NCBI RefSeq assembly: GCF_963678635.1
Contig: NC_087071.1
Span: 42,918,153 to 42,982,152 of the forward strand
Direction: 5' to 3'
Length of the DNA: 64,000 bases
Origin: Symsagittifera roscoffensis
Lineage: Eukaryota > Xenacoelomorpha > Acoela > Convolutidae
Shown here piece by piece: positions 44,720-56,129 of this stretch. Position 1 is the stretch's first letter. Each line of letters begins with the position of its first letter. The notes under the pieces were generated by a model. That model ran no database searches. It worked only from the letters and a program-made list of their open reading frames with translations, and was not told the DNA's origin. Made by a program: the position numbers and the translations under genes.

Positions 44720-45560
44720 GAATTTTTAAGCCCTTAAAAGCTAAATTTTCCTCTGATTGGATACGAAAACTAGAACAAAAATGAACATGAGCTTTGTTTC
44801 CGATTGGCCAAGAGTTTTATCCGTGAAATCCATAAAAGCAATGATTGGACACGACTACAATCCAAATAAGGAAAATCAATTCTGATTGGTTTAACCCACA
44901 CATTCGAGTTGAAGATAACCCTATATGCCAACTAAAAACCTTTTTGTTTTCAATGAAACTACCTTCAACTACCTCCTCTCTCAGCTCTAAAAACCTTAGT
45001 TTCAACTTATCTTCCGTCAGCTACCCCCTCTTTCAGCTTCTTCTTGTTTTTACTTTTTCACTCAATTTATTGCTCAAAATTATCTTCTCAGTCCAAAACT
45101 GCAACCTCATGTACTCGGGGGAGTTTTCGCCTGATCTAGTAAAATTTCAAGTGCGAGAAACAGTCTCTGAAGTTTTTCTGGCACGAATGGACGTCCCAAT
45201 CCAAGTCTGGCACAAGTGGAATTGATGCGAAAAGGATTTCAAAGAACATCATATAAGCCAAGTACCCATCACAGAGAACCAACTTGGAACAATGCAAATG
45301 ATGGACGAAGTGTCTGCAACTCTGGGAAGGAACTACCCCAAGATTCCTGACTCAAGATTTGTGGCTCAACCAGACGACGACTTCCTATTTCCTTGGGAGG
45401 AAGCAGGATCGTCCGAAAACCCCATCACAATAGATGAAGATGAGGGTTTCTCAGAAACAATGACACCTCCAGCTGTACAACAACCACTACAACCTCGTCA
45501 TGCTCTGCATTCTATTGAGAACCTCCAGAATTCTCGACAGCTCTTTCATTGAATATTTTT
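44720..45560 (+). repeat. Monomer copy A: CCAAT-rich block plus small ORFs
   Basis: This holds four ATTGG boxes (near 44756, 44802, 44841 and 44885), a pyrimidine-rich stretch, an upstream frame ending WHKWN at 45225, and the 86-aa ORF. The ATG that begins the upstream frame in copies X1 and X2 is ATT here (near 45080). Confidence 0.75.
45292..45552 (+). CDS. 86-aa acidic ORF, copy A
   Basis: ATG at 45292, TGA at 45550-45552. The protein is acidic in the middle (FVAQPDDDFLFPWEEAG, then ENPITIDEDEG) and Gln/Pro-rich near the end (PPAVQQPLQPRH). Compared with copy X1 it has five base changes in 258, four of them synonymous and one Leu/Val exchange. The PITIDEDE stretch resembles a SUMO-interacting motif, but this is only a shape match. 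No family is recognised. It lies in the same frame as the upstream WHKWN frame, separated by a conserved TGA and 22 codons. Confidence 0.55.
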   Translation: MQMMDEVSATLGRNYPKIPDSRFVAQPDDDFLFPWEEAGSSENPITIDEDEGFSETMTPPAVQQPLQPRHALHSIENLQNSRQLFH

Positions 45561-47502
45561 TTTCGTAAATAATTGCTGTTTGGTAGTAATTTCGTTCTTT
45601 GTAATTAACTAATTTGTTGTTGTATTAGGATAGTGTATAGATATCCCTATAAATAAGGGTTAAAAATTCGTTGTTCCAACATAGGGAATAGGTTCCCTAA
45701 TGTATAAAGATAGGGAATGGTAAGGTTACAGTGTGATGTTAAGAGAATGGTAAGAAAAACTGTATTTTTTTTTGGATTTTGTGTGGAAATGTCTAGATTT
45801 TTTCGCAAAAAAAGGGCACGCAATGTTTAATTTTTGAGTATTACGTGTAGAATGAGTAATGAAGGTATTATGATTTTTGATTCATGGGAAGTCAATGGTA
45901 AAAGGTGCAAAAACTTGGAATTTTTATCAAAAAAGTGAAATAATTTTCAAAAAACTTCATATTGATATAATTCGATTTGATATAATTTGATATAATTCGA
46001 CTTAGGAATAATTTTATTTGTTAAATTTACCTTTTCAAATAGTACCTTATCTAGCTGAAATTTTGCTGAAACTTCAAAAAAATTCAAAATTTTTGGAAAA
46101 AGATGCAAAAGTTTTAGGTTTTTGGGAAAAATTTACAAAAATTTCAATGTTTTTGAAAAAATTTGCAAAATTTTCATGTTTTTGGAAAAATTTGCACAAA
46201 TCTCAAGGTTTTGGCTAGGTTTTTGTTGCTTCTGATCAAATTGAAAAAATATACATATAAATACGTGTAGAGTTTAAAATAACCTCAAATTGTATTTTAA
46301 TTGGCATCATGTTGAGACAGTGATACAAAACTTTGAATAAAAATATGAATTTTTCCCCAATTTTCTCTCAAAAAAATTAAATACGATAAAATTTACCCTA
46401 ATTATAGCTAAAAAGCGGTTTATAAAATGCTCTGATCATTTAAAGCCCATATTAGCTGAACCAATATCAATACTTACATTTTCTCGGGAAAATAGTGTAA
46501 TTAATTGTTATTTTCGAGAAAATAAATGAGTCAAATTTATCCAAAGGATTCCATTTTTAATTTTTCATTTGTGTAAATAACTAATTTTTTTAATTCAAGG
46601 AGAGTTCACTTAGGAATCTCACTTCAAATAGACAATACGAGCAGTAGTTATTGAAATTTCTAGATCAAACTCCATGATCCAACTACTCCTCAGTTTTTTC
46701 TCAATGATTAACCCAAACTTGTACGAAAGTTACAACTTCTGAGAAGTTTTTCACGTTAATAAAAATAAAAATTTTGGATCATTGATGAAAAATGATCATT
46801 TTGTTTCTTCAAAATTGACTAAAAGTGGGGTAAATTTTCCTTAAAATATATTAGATTGAATGAAATTCAACAAACTTTTCTTCAAATCTAATGATTATCT
46901 CTCTGTTGCTTTTACAAGAAAATTTTCATGATTTTTTTGTAGAATTGTTCTATGATTTAAGATTATACTTATTTTCTGCATAGTACCTGTTTTCGCTATC
47001 GAACTCACTTGCAAGAAAACTCGGTCAGAACTGGGGAATTAAAGAGGTAAATAGTATCAATTGAACGAACAATTTGCTGGCAGAGATAAAATTAGAACTG
47101 ATAATGTCTAATTATTACCATGTAATTCGTGTATTTTTCGTTTAGGATCTTTTTTTTATTTGCTACAGTAAACAATTTTAGCAAAAACACAATTTTTGGG
47201 ATCATTAACTATCACCTTTTTTGCAAATTAGTTATTAAATCGGTTTATGTTCTTGATTTTTGTCAGAATTTTTCTCAAAACGGTCTAAGTGAGAAAGTAT
47301 CGGTGCTGTTTTAAGCATTCAAAAGCCCATGTTAGAAATTCGTATCTGCCGCTTTTCAAGCCAAACAACGGTGAAGTATTAACATAGCGCTATAAATGCT
47401 GTTTCAAGTCGATCAGCTGATTTTTCTGAATTCTTAAGAAATGCGTGGACATGTCATCCTCCTCTTCATCTTCAGCACATTCATCTTCATAATCGAAGAC
47501 TT

Positions 47503-48418
47503 CTAGTCTTTTAGATAAATACATTGTAAACGCACGGAAAATGCAAAGATGGTCTTGTATGGTTGGTTATCTTTTTCCGATAAAAGAGAGTTTAATGAAT
47601 GGTTTTCCAGTAAAGGCTCGGGTAATACAGAGTCCGGACAACCCATTGGGATGTTTTTTAGGAATGCAGCAAAAATAGTGATATTTGTGATCAACTTGAG
47701 CCTCCACTTTGTGCCCTGACGTTCTTTGGTGCATTGCTCCACGATATCAAACTTTTCAACTTTTCCCTGGATTGTAAACAAATCCGCTTTTGTACACAGT
47801 AAATGCGATTTCTCGAACAAATTATTGTTTTCGTGTGGGTAATAAAACCAATATTCTCCCGTTTCAACATTCCGGAGAACAAATCCAAGAGCAATTTTGA
47901 TTTTTGCAGCGGCATCCAGCTTGTTGAAGACTTCTTCAAAAATTTGGTTGATAATCTTGGTATCTAACTTTGACAATTGAAAAACTAAATACCTTGTGTC
48001 TCCCATTTTCCATCTCAGTATCCACAAGGAAGTGCTGACAACTACTCAACTCCTCCTTGAGTTTCTCTCCATCTTCCACTTCCACCTCCACAATCTTGTT
48101 CAAGTCTGCCACCGTATCACTTGGCTTCCGCCGTTGTTTTGCCCCATGTTCTTTTCTCCTTTGTTTTTGGAAAGAGTAGTAACTCGGAAACACTTTTTCG
48201 CAAGACGAGCAAACCGTTGATTGATTGTAAGTTGATGAAGCATGTTTTTTGGTCACGTTATAGTTTATTTCTTGTTGATTGTAAATGAAATACCTACACT
48301 CTGAACAAGAAATAACTCCTCGAACGCAATTTTTCCTATGACGAGCCGCATCGGACCTCCTGTACTCTTTGTCACAGTCCTCACATTTCACTTTCTCATT
48401 CCTGTTGAGTGAAGACAT
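47503..48418 (-). pseudogene. Zinc-finger and polymerase-like N-terminal region (unit B)
   Basis: ATG at 48418 follows a TTTTTTCAG acceptor-like sequence. The same finger region as in unit A (CEDCDKEYRRSDAARHRKNC; CSECRYF; CSSCEKVF) is followed, after a one-base insertion in a T run near 47975, by a second domain with KIALGFVLRNVETGEYWFYY, TKERQGTKWRLKLITNITIF and NIPMGCPDSVLPEPLLENHS. From memory, this combination occurs at the N-terminus of long invertebrate proteins that end in a type-B, protein-primed DNA polymerase linked to mobile elements. No polymerase motifs are present in this window; the frame ends after KTIFAF by frameshift and stop. Assignment is tentative. Confidence 0.45.
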
Positions 48419-48745
48419 CTGAAAAAAGTGGGAGATTTAGCTTGTAGCAAAATTGAATAAAGAACATAGCAACTACAAAATTGGGAGATTTAAAAATTCC
48501 CAAAAAATACTCGATTTACTTGCTTTGAATTGTTGAAAAAAGTTGAAAATATATTCAAGGAGTTATACAAAGTAAAGAGCGATTGCTTTCAACATAAAAG
48601 AAAATCTGATTGAAATGAGTTTTATTTACTATTATTTAGAGAAAATCAACCAATCAGAATTGATTTTTCCTTAAGTAACACTGTTTGTTGGAAATCAAAC
48701 AATAAGAATCCAGCATTTACTAAAAGTGAACTGATCATAAATTTT

Positions 48746-49359
48746 TTGAAAAACTTTAATCATTATTTGAAAAATTTCTATCAAAACAATTCGAGCTTCC
48801 TCCAGTTACTTTATCAGAAAAAGGAAAAGTTTCCAATTGATTTTCTTATTGATGAAATAGATGTTGACCCTTTCTTTTTTCTTATTTTTTTGGACGTTTT
48901 TATTGTACAAAATAGAATTAACCGACTAAGTCAAGGTCTCTTTAGAGAAACTTACTCAATCAAAGAGTTCGTTTTTGATCCACATAATGCGTATCAAAAA
49001 TTTAAACTTACGGCTGAATTACACCTCACAATGAAAGAAGTTTTATTTATTTTAGAATTTTTGAAGTTGAAAAAATGTCGTACGATAATTCATTAAAATC
49101 TTTTTTTATTCCTTACCAGACACCCAAATTTTTAAAAACTCCCCATCAAATTTGTTTATTCCTTCATTTCTTTAAGGATTTTCAATGCTCAAAATCCTGC
49201 TTGATCAGTATTGGAATCAGATTTCCAGAGATTTGCTTTGAAAAATTCATCAACTTTGAGCTATCCTGTCAAATTTACATCAAAAATAAAGAACTTGACA
49301 ATCCACTCAAAAATCAGCATTTTCCCATTGATTACATACAAAAAATTCAATTAACTTGA
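48746..49359 (+). pseudogene. Hydrophobic/basic ORF family, copy B
   Basis: Same two frames as copy A. The first (48746-49096) has KKEKFPIDFLIDEIDVDPFF and RETYSIKEFVFDPHNAYQK; the second (49075-49359) has PEICFEKFINFELSCQIYIK and ends KIQLT. Stops and frameshifts differ from copy A. Confidence 0.35.
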
Positions 49360-49384
49360 CAAAAAAATTGCAGAAATGTTTCTT

Positions 49385-50115
49385 TTTTATTGTTCTTTTC
49401 ATAAACGCTTGAAAAAATTGAAACAATTTTCACATCTTGCTATAATATTTGAAACAATTTCCGAATTCTGTTGAAAAAAAAGAAACAAATTTTGCAAGTT
49501 GTCAGAAAAAATGGAACACTTTTCGCTTTACAAAGAAAAAATCGAAACACTTTTAGCATCTTGCCGATATAAATAATTACAATTTTTCTCGCACAGTTAA
49601 TTACTAGTCCTTATTCACACTTTGCACACTTTTCACATCTCACACACTTTTAGCACCTTGTAGAAAAAAAGAAACAATTATCGCATTTTATCGAAAAAAG
49701 TAAACACTTTTCGCATCTTGTCAAAAAAATTGAAACAATTCTCACATTTTGTTCAAAAAAGCGAAACATTTTTTGCGTCTTGTAGAAAAAAATGAAACAC
49801 TTTTCGCATTGTATCGAAAAAAGTAAACACTTTCCGCATCTTGTCAAAAAAAATGAAATGTTTTTCGCATCTTGTCAAAAAGTGAAACACTTTTCACATT
49901 CTGTTCAAAAAAGTGAAACACTTTTGGCACTTGTAGGAAAAAATTGAAACACTTTTCACATACGCTTGAAAAAATTGAAACACTTTTCACATCTTGCTAT
50001 AAAATTTGAAACAATTTCCGAATTCTATTTAAAAAAGTGAAACTAATTTTGCAAGTTGTCAGAAAAAATGAAACACTTTTCGCGTTATAAAGAAAAAATT
50101 GAAAAACTTTTAGCA
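49385..50115. repeat. 31-bp satellite array 1
   Basis: More than 20 imperfect copies of a unit of about 31 bases with the core GAAACACTTTTCGCATCTTG followed by T-C and a run of A. Variants replace CGC by CAC and TTGTC by TTGTA or CTGTTC. The array interrupts the unit between the hydrophobic ORF and the following block. Confidence 0.9.
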
Positions 50116-50947
50116 CCCTGCCGAAATAAATCATTACAATTTTTCTCGCACAGTTTATTGCCAGTTTTTATGAAATTTTTGTTTAAAATTTAATTCTTTA
50201 GAAAACTATTTTTGCACGCCTGTTGATCAGAAACAATAAAAAACCAATTTTGTAACATACGGAATAGCGATGAAAGTCATCAATAGAGAAGTTTTCTATG
50301 CAATAAGTCAACATGCTCTTTACATTAGAATTTTGCGTTTTTCGCCTTATCATTCAATAAATAAAATTAAATATATACATAATTTTTGAAAAAACCAAAA
50401 AACCTGCATTTTATGAAAAAAAATCTTAGATATTTTAGCATCTTGCAAAAACTTTTGAGAGAGTTTTCGGTACACGTATCAAAAACTATCTATATTTAAA
50501 TGTTGAAAATTTTATTTATATCTAATTATCATAAGAAAAATTAGATGAAAAAAGCTGATCCGAGGGACTGACAAGGTTCTCTACAGAGCTAAGAAGGCGT
50601 CTTTTGAAATATTTCGGAATTAAAAAAGTAATTCCACCAGAGAAATTGACGTCATTATTCATAAACTTCTAGAATCTTCTATTTTTTCGAATCTTCGAAA
50701 GTCACTCCACATTAACTTCCAAATTTTTCTGAATATTCTGAATAAAGATTCTCAAGCAAGGTTGTAATTAATAGGAATAGTTTTCAAATAAATGCTTTCT
50801 TTCTAAAAAACTTTTCATAAATAGTTCAATCAGGACAACAAAAAAGTTTTATTCTACAAAATTTTTTAGAAACCACTAAAGTCAAACAAGTGTTGCAAAA
50901 CTTTTGAATGAGTTCAGTTTTTTTTAAATTTTTTTCTTTTAGAAAAA

Positions 50948-51247
50948 TTGGAGTTAATAAAAAAGTCGTACGATAATATATCAAATCCTCTTTTTATTCC
51001 GAACCCCTCATCCAAATTTTTAAAAACTCCCCATCAAAGTTCTTTATTCCTTCTTTTCTCTACAGATTTTCAAATCTCAAAATCCTGCTTGATCAGGATT
51101 GGAATCAGATTTCCAGAGATTTGCTTTGAAAAACTCATCAACTTTGAGCTATCCTGTCAAATTTACATCAAAAATAAAGACCTTGACTATCTACTCAAAA
51201 ATCAGCAAATTCTCATTAGTTACCTACAAAAAATTCAACTAACTTGA
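50948..51247 (+). pseudogene. Hydrophobic/basic ORF family, copy X1
   Basis: An open stretch of 99 codons with KKSYDNISNPLFIPNP, GIRFPEICFEKLINFELSCQ and the KIQLT end. It has no ATG start. The Y1, X2 and Y2 copies of this block have a TAG after KSC and are more degraded. Confidence 0.35.
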
Positions 51248-51417
51248 TGAAAAAATTGCAGAGATGTTCCTTTTTTATTTTTCTTTCTTTTGTTACTTAT
51301 ATCGGCAATATTTCTTATTTTTACATCTAACAACATTTGGTCAATTATTTTTGCGATTGGTTTTGTGTATATATTTTTTTCTTAGGAATTTTTAAGCCCT
51401 TAAAAGGTAAATTTTCC

Positions 51418-51605
51418 TCTGATTGGATACGACAACTAGCATAAAAATGAACATTCTTGTGATTGCAAATGACAATGCCTAAAATGAAGCTTTATTTCCA
51501 TTTGGCCACGACTTTTATCCATGAATTCCATAAAAGGAAACTGAAATCTGATTGGACACGACTACAATCCAAATAAGGAAAATCAATTCTGATTGGTTAA
51601 ACCCA
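51418..51605 (+). promoter_or_regulatory. CCAAT-box cluster (promoter-like), copy X1
   Basis: CTGATTGGATACGAC (51419), a mutated TTTGGCCACGAC (51504), CTGATTGGACACGAC (51549) and CTGATTGGTTAAACCC (51590) are spaced 40-85 bases apart. A pyrimidine-rich stretch with the doubled phrase CTACCTCCTCTCTCAGCT follows and then an ATG at 51786. Equivalent clusters lie near 44756, 54217, 56899, 59693 and 63132. Inverted CCAAT boxes in series bind NF-Y in animal promoters. Confidence 0.5.
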
Positions 51606-51785
51606 CACATTCGAGTTGAAGATAACCATAACTACCAACTGAAAACCTTTTTGTTTTCATTGAAGCTACCGTCAACTACCTCCTCTCTCAGCTCTAATTA
51701 CATTAGTTTCAACTTATCTTCCGTCAGCTACCTCCTCTCTCAGCTTCTTCTTGTTTTTACTTTTTCACTCAATTTATTGCTCAAA

Positions 51786-51932
51786 ATGATCTTCTCAGTC
51801 CAAAACTACAACCTCATGTACTCGGTAGAGTTTTCGCCTGATATAGTAAAAATTCAAGTGCGAGAAACAGTCTCTGGAGTTTTTCTGGCACGAATGGACG
51901 TCCCAATCCGAGTCTGGCACAAGTGGAAGTGA
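51786..51932 (+). CDS. 48-aa ORF upstream of the 86-aa ORF, copy X1
   Basis: ATG at 51786 in a favourable context (CAAAATGA), ending WHKWK then TGA at 51930. It begins MIFSVQNYN and includes RETVSGVFLARMDVP. The 86-aa ORF follows in the same frame 22 codons later. In copy A its ATG is ATT; in the Y copies a TGA cuts it after VFLA. Confidence 0.4.
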   Translation: MIFSVQNYNLMYSVEFSPDIVKIQVRETVSGVFLARMDVPIRVWHKWK

Positions 51933-51998
51933 TGCGAAAAGGATTTCAACGAACATCATATAAGCCAAGTACCCATCACAGAGAACCAACTTGGAACA

Positions 51999-52259
51999 AT
52001 GCAAATGATGGACGAAGTGTCTGCAACTGTGGGAAGGAACTACCCCAAGATTCCTGACTCAAGATTTGTGGCCCAACCAGACGACGACTTCCTATTTCCT
52101 TGGGAGGAAGCAGGATCATCCGAAAACCCCATCACAATAGATGAAGATGAGGGTTTCTCAGAAACAATGACACCTCCAGCTGTACAACAACCACTACAAC
52201 CTCGTCATGCTCTGCATTCTATAGAGAACCTCCAGAACTCTCGACAGCTCTTTCATTGA
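51999..52259 (+). CDS. 86-aa acidic ORF, copy X1
   Basis: Identical in protein to copy X2 (57478-57738) and one residue different from copy A. The middle is acidic, the C-terminus Gln/Pro-rich, ending SRQLFH. It starts 66 bases after the stop of the 48-aa ORF. No family recognised. Confidence 0.55.
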   Translation: MQMMDEVSATVGRNYPKIPDSRFVAQPDDDFLFPWEEAGSSENPITIDEDEGFSETMTPPAVQQPLQPRHALHSIENLQNSRQLFH

Positions 52260-52499
52260 ATATTTTTTCCTAAAAATTTGTTGTTTGGTATTAACTTCGT
52301 TCGTCGACAATAACTAATTTGTTCAATTTCATTTTAATTATGAGAATAGAAGACAAGTTAAGGGTAAATCATTGAAAACAATTAGAACCTAATTTTGTGC
52401 TCAAAATTGGCTCACATATTAAGTACCTTGATTACTTTTCGCACACACAATAAGAAAAACCCTAGAAAATTTGTACACTTGTAAAAAATAACCTAATGA

Positions 52500-52830
52500 T
52501 TTTTGCATCTTGTCAAAAAAACTCACACACTTTTAGCACCTCGTAGAAAAATTGAAACAATTTTCGCATTTTGTCAAAAAAATTGAAAATTTTTTCGCAT
52601 TTTGTCGAAAAAAGTGAAACACTTTTCACAGTTTGTTCAAAAAAGCGAAACGCTTTTCGCACTCGTAGGAAAAAAGTGAAACACTTTTCACAAGCACTTA
52701 AAACAATTGAATCACTTTTCACATCCTGCTGTAAAATTATGAAAATTGAAACAAATTTTGCAAGTTGTCAGAAAAATTGAAACATTTTTTGCGTTATAAA
52801 GAAAAGAAAATAGAAAAATTTTTAGCATCT
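52500..52830. repeat. 31-bp satellite array 2
   Basis: About ten copies of the GAAACACTTTTCGCA-type 31-bp unit, in monomer X1. Confidence 0.88.
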
Positions 52831-53266
52831 TGCCAAATAAATCATTTCAATTTTTCTCGCACAGTTAACTACTTGTTCAAAATTTAATCGTTTAGAAAAC
52901 TACTTTTTGCATGTCTGTTGATCAGAAACAATAGAAAACCAATTTATTAACATAGGGAATAGCGATCAAGTCATCAATAGAGAAGGTTTCTAAGCAATAA
53001 GTTAACATGCTCTTTACATTAAAGTTTTGCGTTTTTCGCTTATCATTCAATAAATAAAGTTAAAATTTTACATAATTTTTGAAAAAACCAAAAAACCTGC
53101 ATTTTACGAAAAAAAATCTTAGATATTTTAGCATCTTGCAAAAAATTTTTGAGAGAGTTTTTGGTACACGTATCAAAAACTATCTATATTTATATGTTAA
53201 AAATTGTATTCATATTCACTTATCATAAGAAAAATTGTATGAAAAAAGCTGATCCGAGGGACTGAC

Positions 53267-53455
53267 ATGATTCTCTACAGAGCTAAGAAGGCGTCTTTTG
53301 AAATATTTCGGAATTTAAAAAGTAATTCTACCAGAGAAATTGACGTCATTAATCATAAACTTCTAGAATCTTCTAATTTTTCGAATCTTCGAAAGTCACT
53401 CCACATTAACTTCCAAAATTTTCTGAATATTCTGAATTCTCCAATAAAAACTTAA
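53267..53455 (+). CDS. 62-aa ORF, monomer X1
   Basis: ATG to TAA, encoding a basic protein starting MILYRAKKASFEIFRN. The sequence is the same at 55941 and 58742. Related blocks near 50573 and 62203 have a stop after EIFRN-like or KFR-like residues, so it may be only a recently duplicated open stretch. Confidence 0.3.
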   Translation: MILYRAKKASFEIFRNLKSNSTREIDVINHKLLESSNFSNLRKSLHINFQNFLNILNSPIKT

Positions 53456-54189
53456 CCAATCAGAATTCCAGAACTAACTCTAAGGTAATGAGATTGATGA
53501 AAAAGTTTGTGGATTCTACTCAACCTGCCAGTTTTTTAAATAAAAATAAAAAAACTCAAGCAAGGTTGTAATTAATAGGAATAATTTTCAAGGAAATGCT
53601 TCCTTTTTAAAAAACTTTTCATAATTAGTTTCAGGACAATCAGGAAAAAATTTTTAATCTACAAAACTCTTTAGAAACCACTAAAGTCAAGCAAGTGTTG
53701 CAAAAATTTTGAATGAGTTCAGTTTTCTTAGAAGTTTTATTTATTTTAGAAAATTTGAATTTAATGAAAAAGTCGTACGATAAAATATCAAAATCTCTTT
53801 TTATTCCATACCCGACACCCAAATTTTTAAAAACTCTCCATCAAAGGTCTTTTTTCCTTCATTTCTTTAAAGATTTTCAACGCTCAAAATCCTGCTAGAT
53901 CAGAATTTGAATCAGAATTCCAGAGGTTTTCTTCGAAAATTTCGTCAACTTTGAGCTAACCTGTCAAATTTACATCAAAAACGAAGAAATTGACAATCTA
54001 CTCAAAAATCAGCAATTTCTCATTAGTTACCTACAAACAATTCAACTAACTTGATGAAAAAATTGCAGAGATGTTTATTTTTTGTTCTTCTTTCTTTTGT
54101 TACTTATGTCGGCAATTATTCTTATTTTTACATCAAACTACTTTTGGTCATTTATTTTTGCGATTGTTTTTGTGTTTGTATTTTTTCTT

Positions 54190-54935
54190 TGGAATTTTTA
54201 AGCACTTAAAAGTAAAGTTTCCTCTGATTGGATATGACAACTAGAACAAAAATGAACATTTTTGTGTTTGGAACGACAATGGCTAAAATGAAGCTTTGTT
54301 TCCGATTGACCACGACTTTAATCCATGAATTCCATAAAAGGAAAATAAAATCTGATTGGACACGATTACAATCCAAATAAGGAAAATCAATTCTGATTCG
54401 TTAAACCCACGCATTCGAGTTGAAGATAACCCTAACTCCTGACTAAAAATCATTTTGTTTTCATTGAAACTACCGTCAACTACCTCCTCTCTCAGCTCTA
54501 AATACCTTAATTTCAACTTATCTTCCGTCAGCTATCCCCTCTCTCAGCTCTTTCTTGTTTTTACTTTTTCACTCAACTGGTTGCTTAAAATGATCTTCTC
54601 AGTCCAAAACAGCAACCTCAAGAACTCGGCAGAACTTTCGCCTGATATAGTACAAAATCAAGTGCGAGAAACAGTCTCTGGAGTTTTTCTGGCATGAATG
54701 GACGTCCCAATCCAAGTCTGGCACATGGTGGAAGTGATGAGAAAAGGGTTTCATCGAGCATCATATAATCCGAGCACCCATCAGCAGGATCAGCCGAAAA
54801 CCTCATCACAATAGATGAAGATGAGGGTTTGTCAGAAACAATGACACCTGCAGCTGTAAAACAACCACTACAACCTCGTCTTGCTCTGCGTTCTATAGAG
54901 AACCTCCAGAACTCTCGACAGCTCTTTCGTTGAAT
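54190..54935 (+). repeat. Monomer copy Y1: CCAAT block with deleted ORF
   Basis: Same CCAAT block as X1, but the 48-aa ORF is cut by TGA after VFLA and about 140 bases of the 86-aa ORF are missing (junction near 54782, CACCCATCAGCAGGATCAG). A residual frame ends SRQLFR. Confidence 0.75.
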
Positions 54936-55184
54936 ATTTTTTCCTAAATATTTGTTGTTTGGTATTAACTTCGTTCGTCGACAATAACTAATTTGTTCAA
55001 TTTCATTTTAATTATGAAAATAGAAGACAAGTTAAGGGTAAATCATTGAAAACAATTAGAACCTAATTTTGTGCTCAAAATTGGCTCACATATTAAGTAC
55101 CTTGATTACTTTTCGCACACACAATAAGAAAAACCCTAGAAAATTTGTACACTTGTAAAAAAATAACCTAATGATTTTTGCATC

Positions 55185-55510
55185 TTGTCAAAAAAACTCA
55201 CACACTTTTAGCACCTCGTAGAAAAATTGAAACAATTTTCGCATTTTATTAAAAAAATTGAAACTTTTTTCGCATTTTGTCGAAAAAAGTGAAACACTTT
55301 TCACATTTTGTTCAAAAAAGCGAAACGCTTTTCGCACTCGTAGGAAAAAAGTGAAACACTTTTCACAAGCACTTAAAACAATTGAATCACTTTTCACATC
55401 CTGCTGTAAAATTTTGAAAATTGAAACAAATTTTGCAAGTTGTCAGAAAAATTGAAACATTTTTTGCGTTATAAAGAAAAGAAAATAGAAAAATTTTTAG
55501 CATCTTGCCA
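55185..55510. repeat. 31-bp satellite array 3
   Basis: Nearly the same array as 52500-52830, placed in monomer Y1. Confidence 0.88.
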
Positions 55511-55940
55511 AATAAATCATTTCAATTTTTCTCGCACAGTTAACTACTTGTTCAAAATTCAATCGTTTAGAAAACTACTTTTTGCATGTCTGTTGATCAG
55601 AAACAATAGAAAACCAATTTATTAACATAGGGAATAGCGATCAAGTCATCAATAGAGAAGGTTTCTAAGCAATAAGTTAACATGCTCTTTACATTAAAAT
55701 TTTGCGTTTTTCGCTTATCATTCAATAAATAAATTTGAAATTTTACATAATTTTTGAAAAAACCAAAAAACCTGCATTTTACGAAAAAAATCTTAGATAT
55801 TTTTAGCATCTTGCAAAAACTTTTGAGAGAGTTTTTGGTACACGTATCAAAAACTATCTATATTTATATGTTAAAAATTGTATTCATATTCACTTATCAT
55901 AAGAAAAATTGTATGAAAAAAGCTGATCCGAGGGACTGAC

Positions 55941-56129
55941 ATGATTCTCTACAGAGCTAAGAAGGCGTCTTTTGAAATATTTCGGAATTTAAAAAGTAAT
56001 TCTACCAGAGAAATTGACGTCATTAATCATAAACTTCTAGAATCTTCTAATTTTTCGAATCTTCGAAAGTCACTCCACATTAACTTCCAAAATTTTCTGA
56101 ATATTCTGAATTCTCCAATAAAAACTTAA
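55941..56129 (+). CDS. 62-aa ORF, monomer Y1
   Basis: Same 62-codon sequence as at 53267. Spacing 2674 bases. Confidence 0.3.
   Translation: MILYRAKKASFEIFRNLKSNSTREIDVINHKLLESSNFSNLRKSLHINFQNFLNILNSPIKT

Larger units (their letters stand above)
41757..45623. repeat. Tandem unit A (about 3.87 kb)
   Basis: The sequence starting TGTATTAGGATAGTGTATAG at 41757 begins again at 45624 and stays similar through about 43200 (45624-47190 in the second unit), then again from 43209 (47970 in the second). Unit A contains a zinc-finger fragment on the minus strand, a hydrophobic ORF family on the plus strand, a CCAAT-rich block and the 86-aa ORF. Relative to the second unit it lacks about 0.8 kb at 43208. 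Confidence 0.8.
45624..49370. repeat. Tandem unit B
   Basis: A second copy of unit A, including the 29-bp repeats, the 31-bp A/T repeats, the zinc-finger gene and the hydrophobic ORF family. It contains about 0.8 kb (47170-47970) that unit A lacks and does not continue directly into a CCAAT block; instead a satellite array begins at 49385. Confidence 0.75.

Noticed and set aside
49385-50115. CRISPR-like array of evenly spaced repeats
   Set aside because: The 31-bp units are directly contiguous and degenerate, with no unique spacers, in an animal genome; this is satellite DNA.
51552-51932. 126-codon frame over the CCAAT block and small ORF
   Set aside because: The first 78 codons have no ATG and cover the promoter-like block; only the part from ATG 51786 is kept as a candidate ORF.
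52513-52780. Frames of about 69 codons on both strands (KCFTFFLRVRKAFRFFEQ-type repeats)
   Set aside because: They are translations of the 31-bp satellite, whose runs of A and T open several frames at once.
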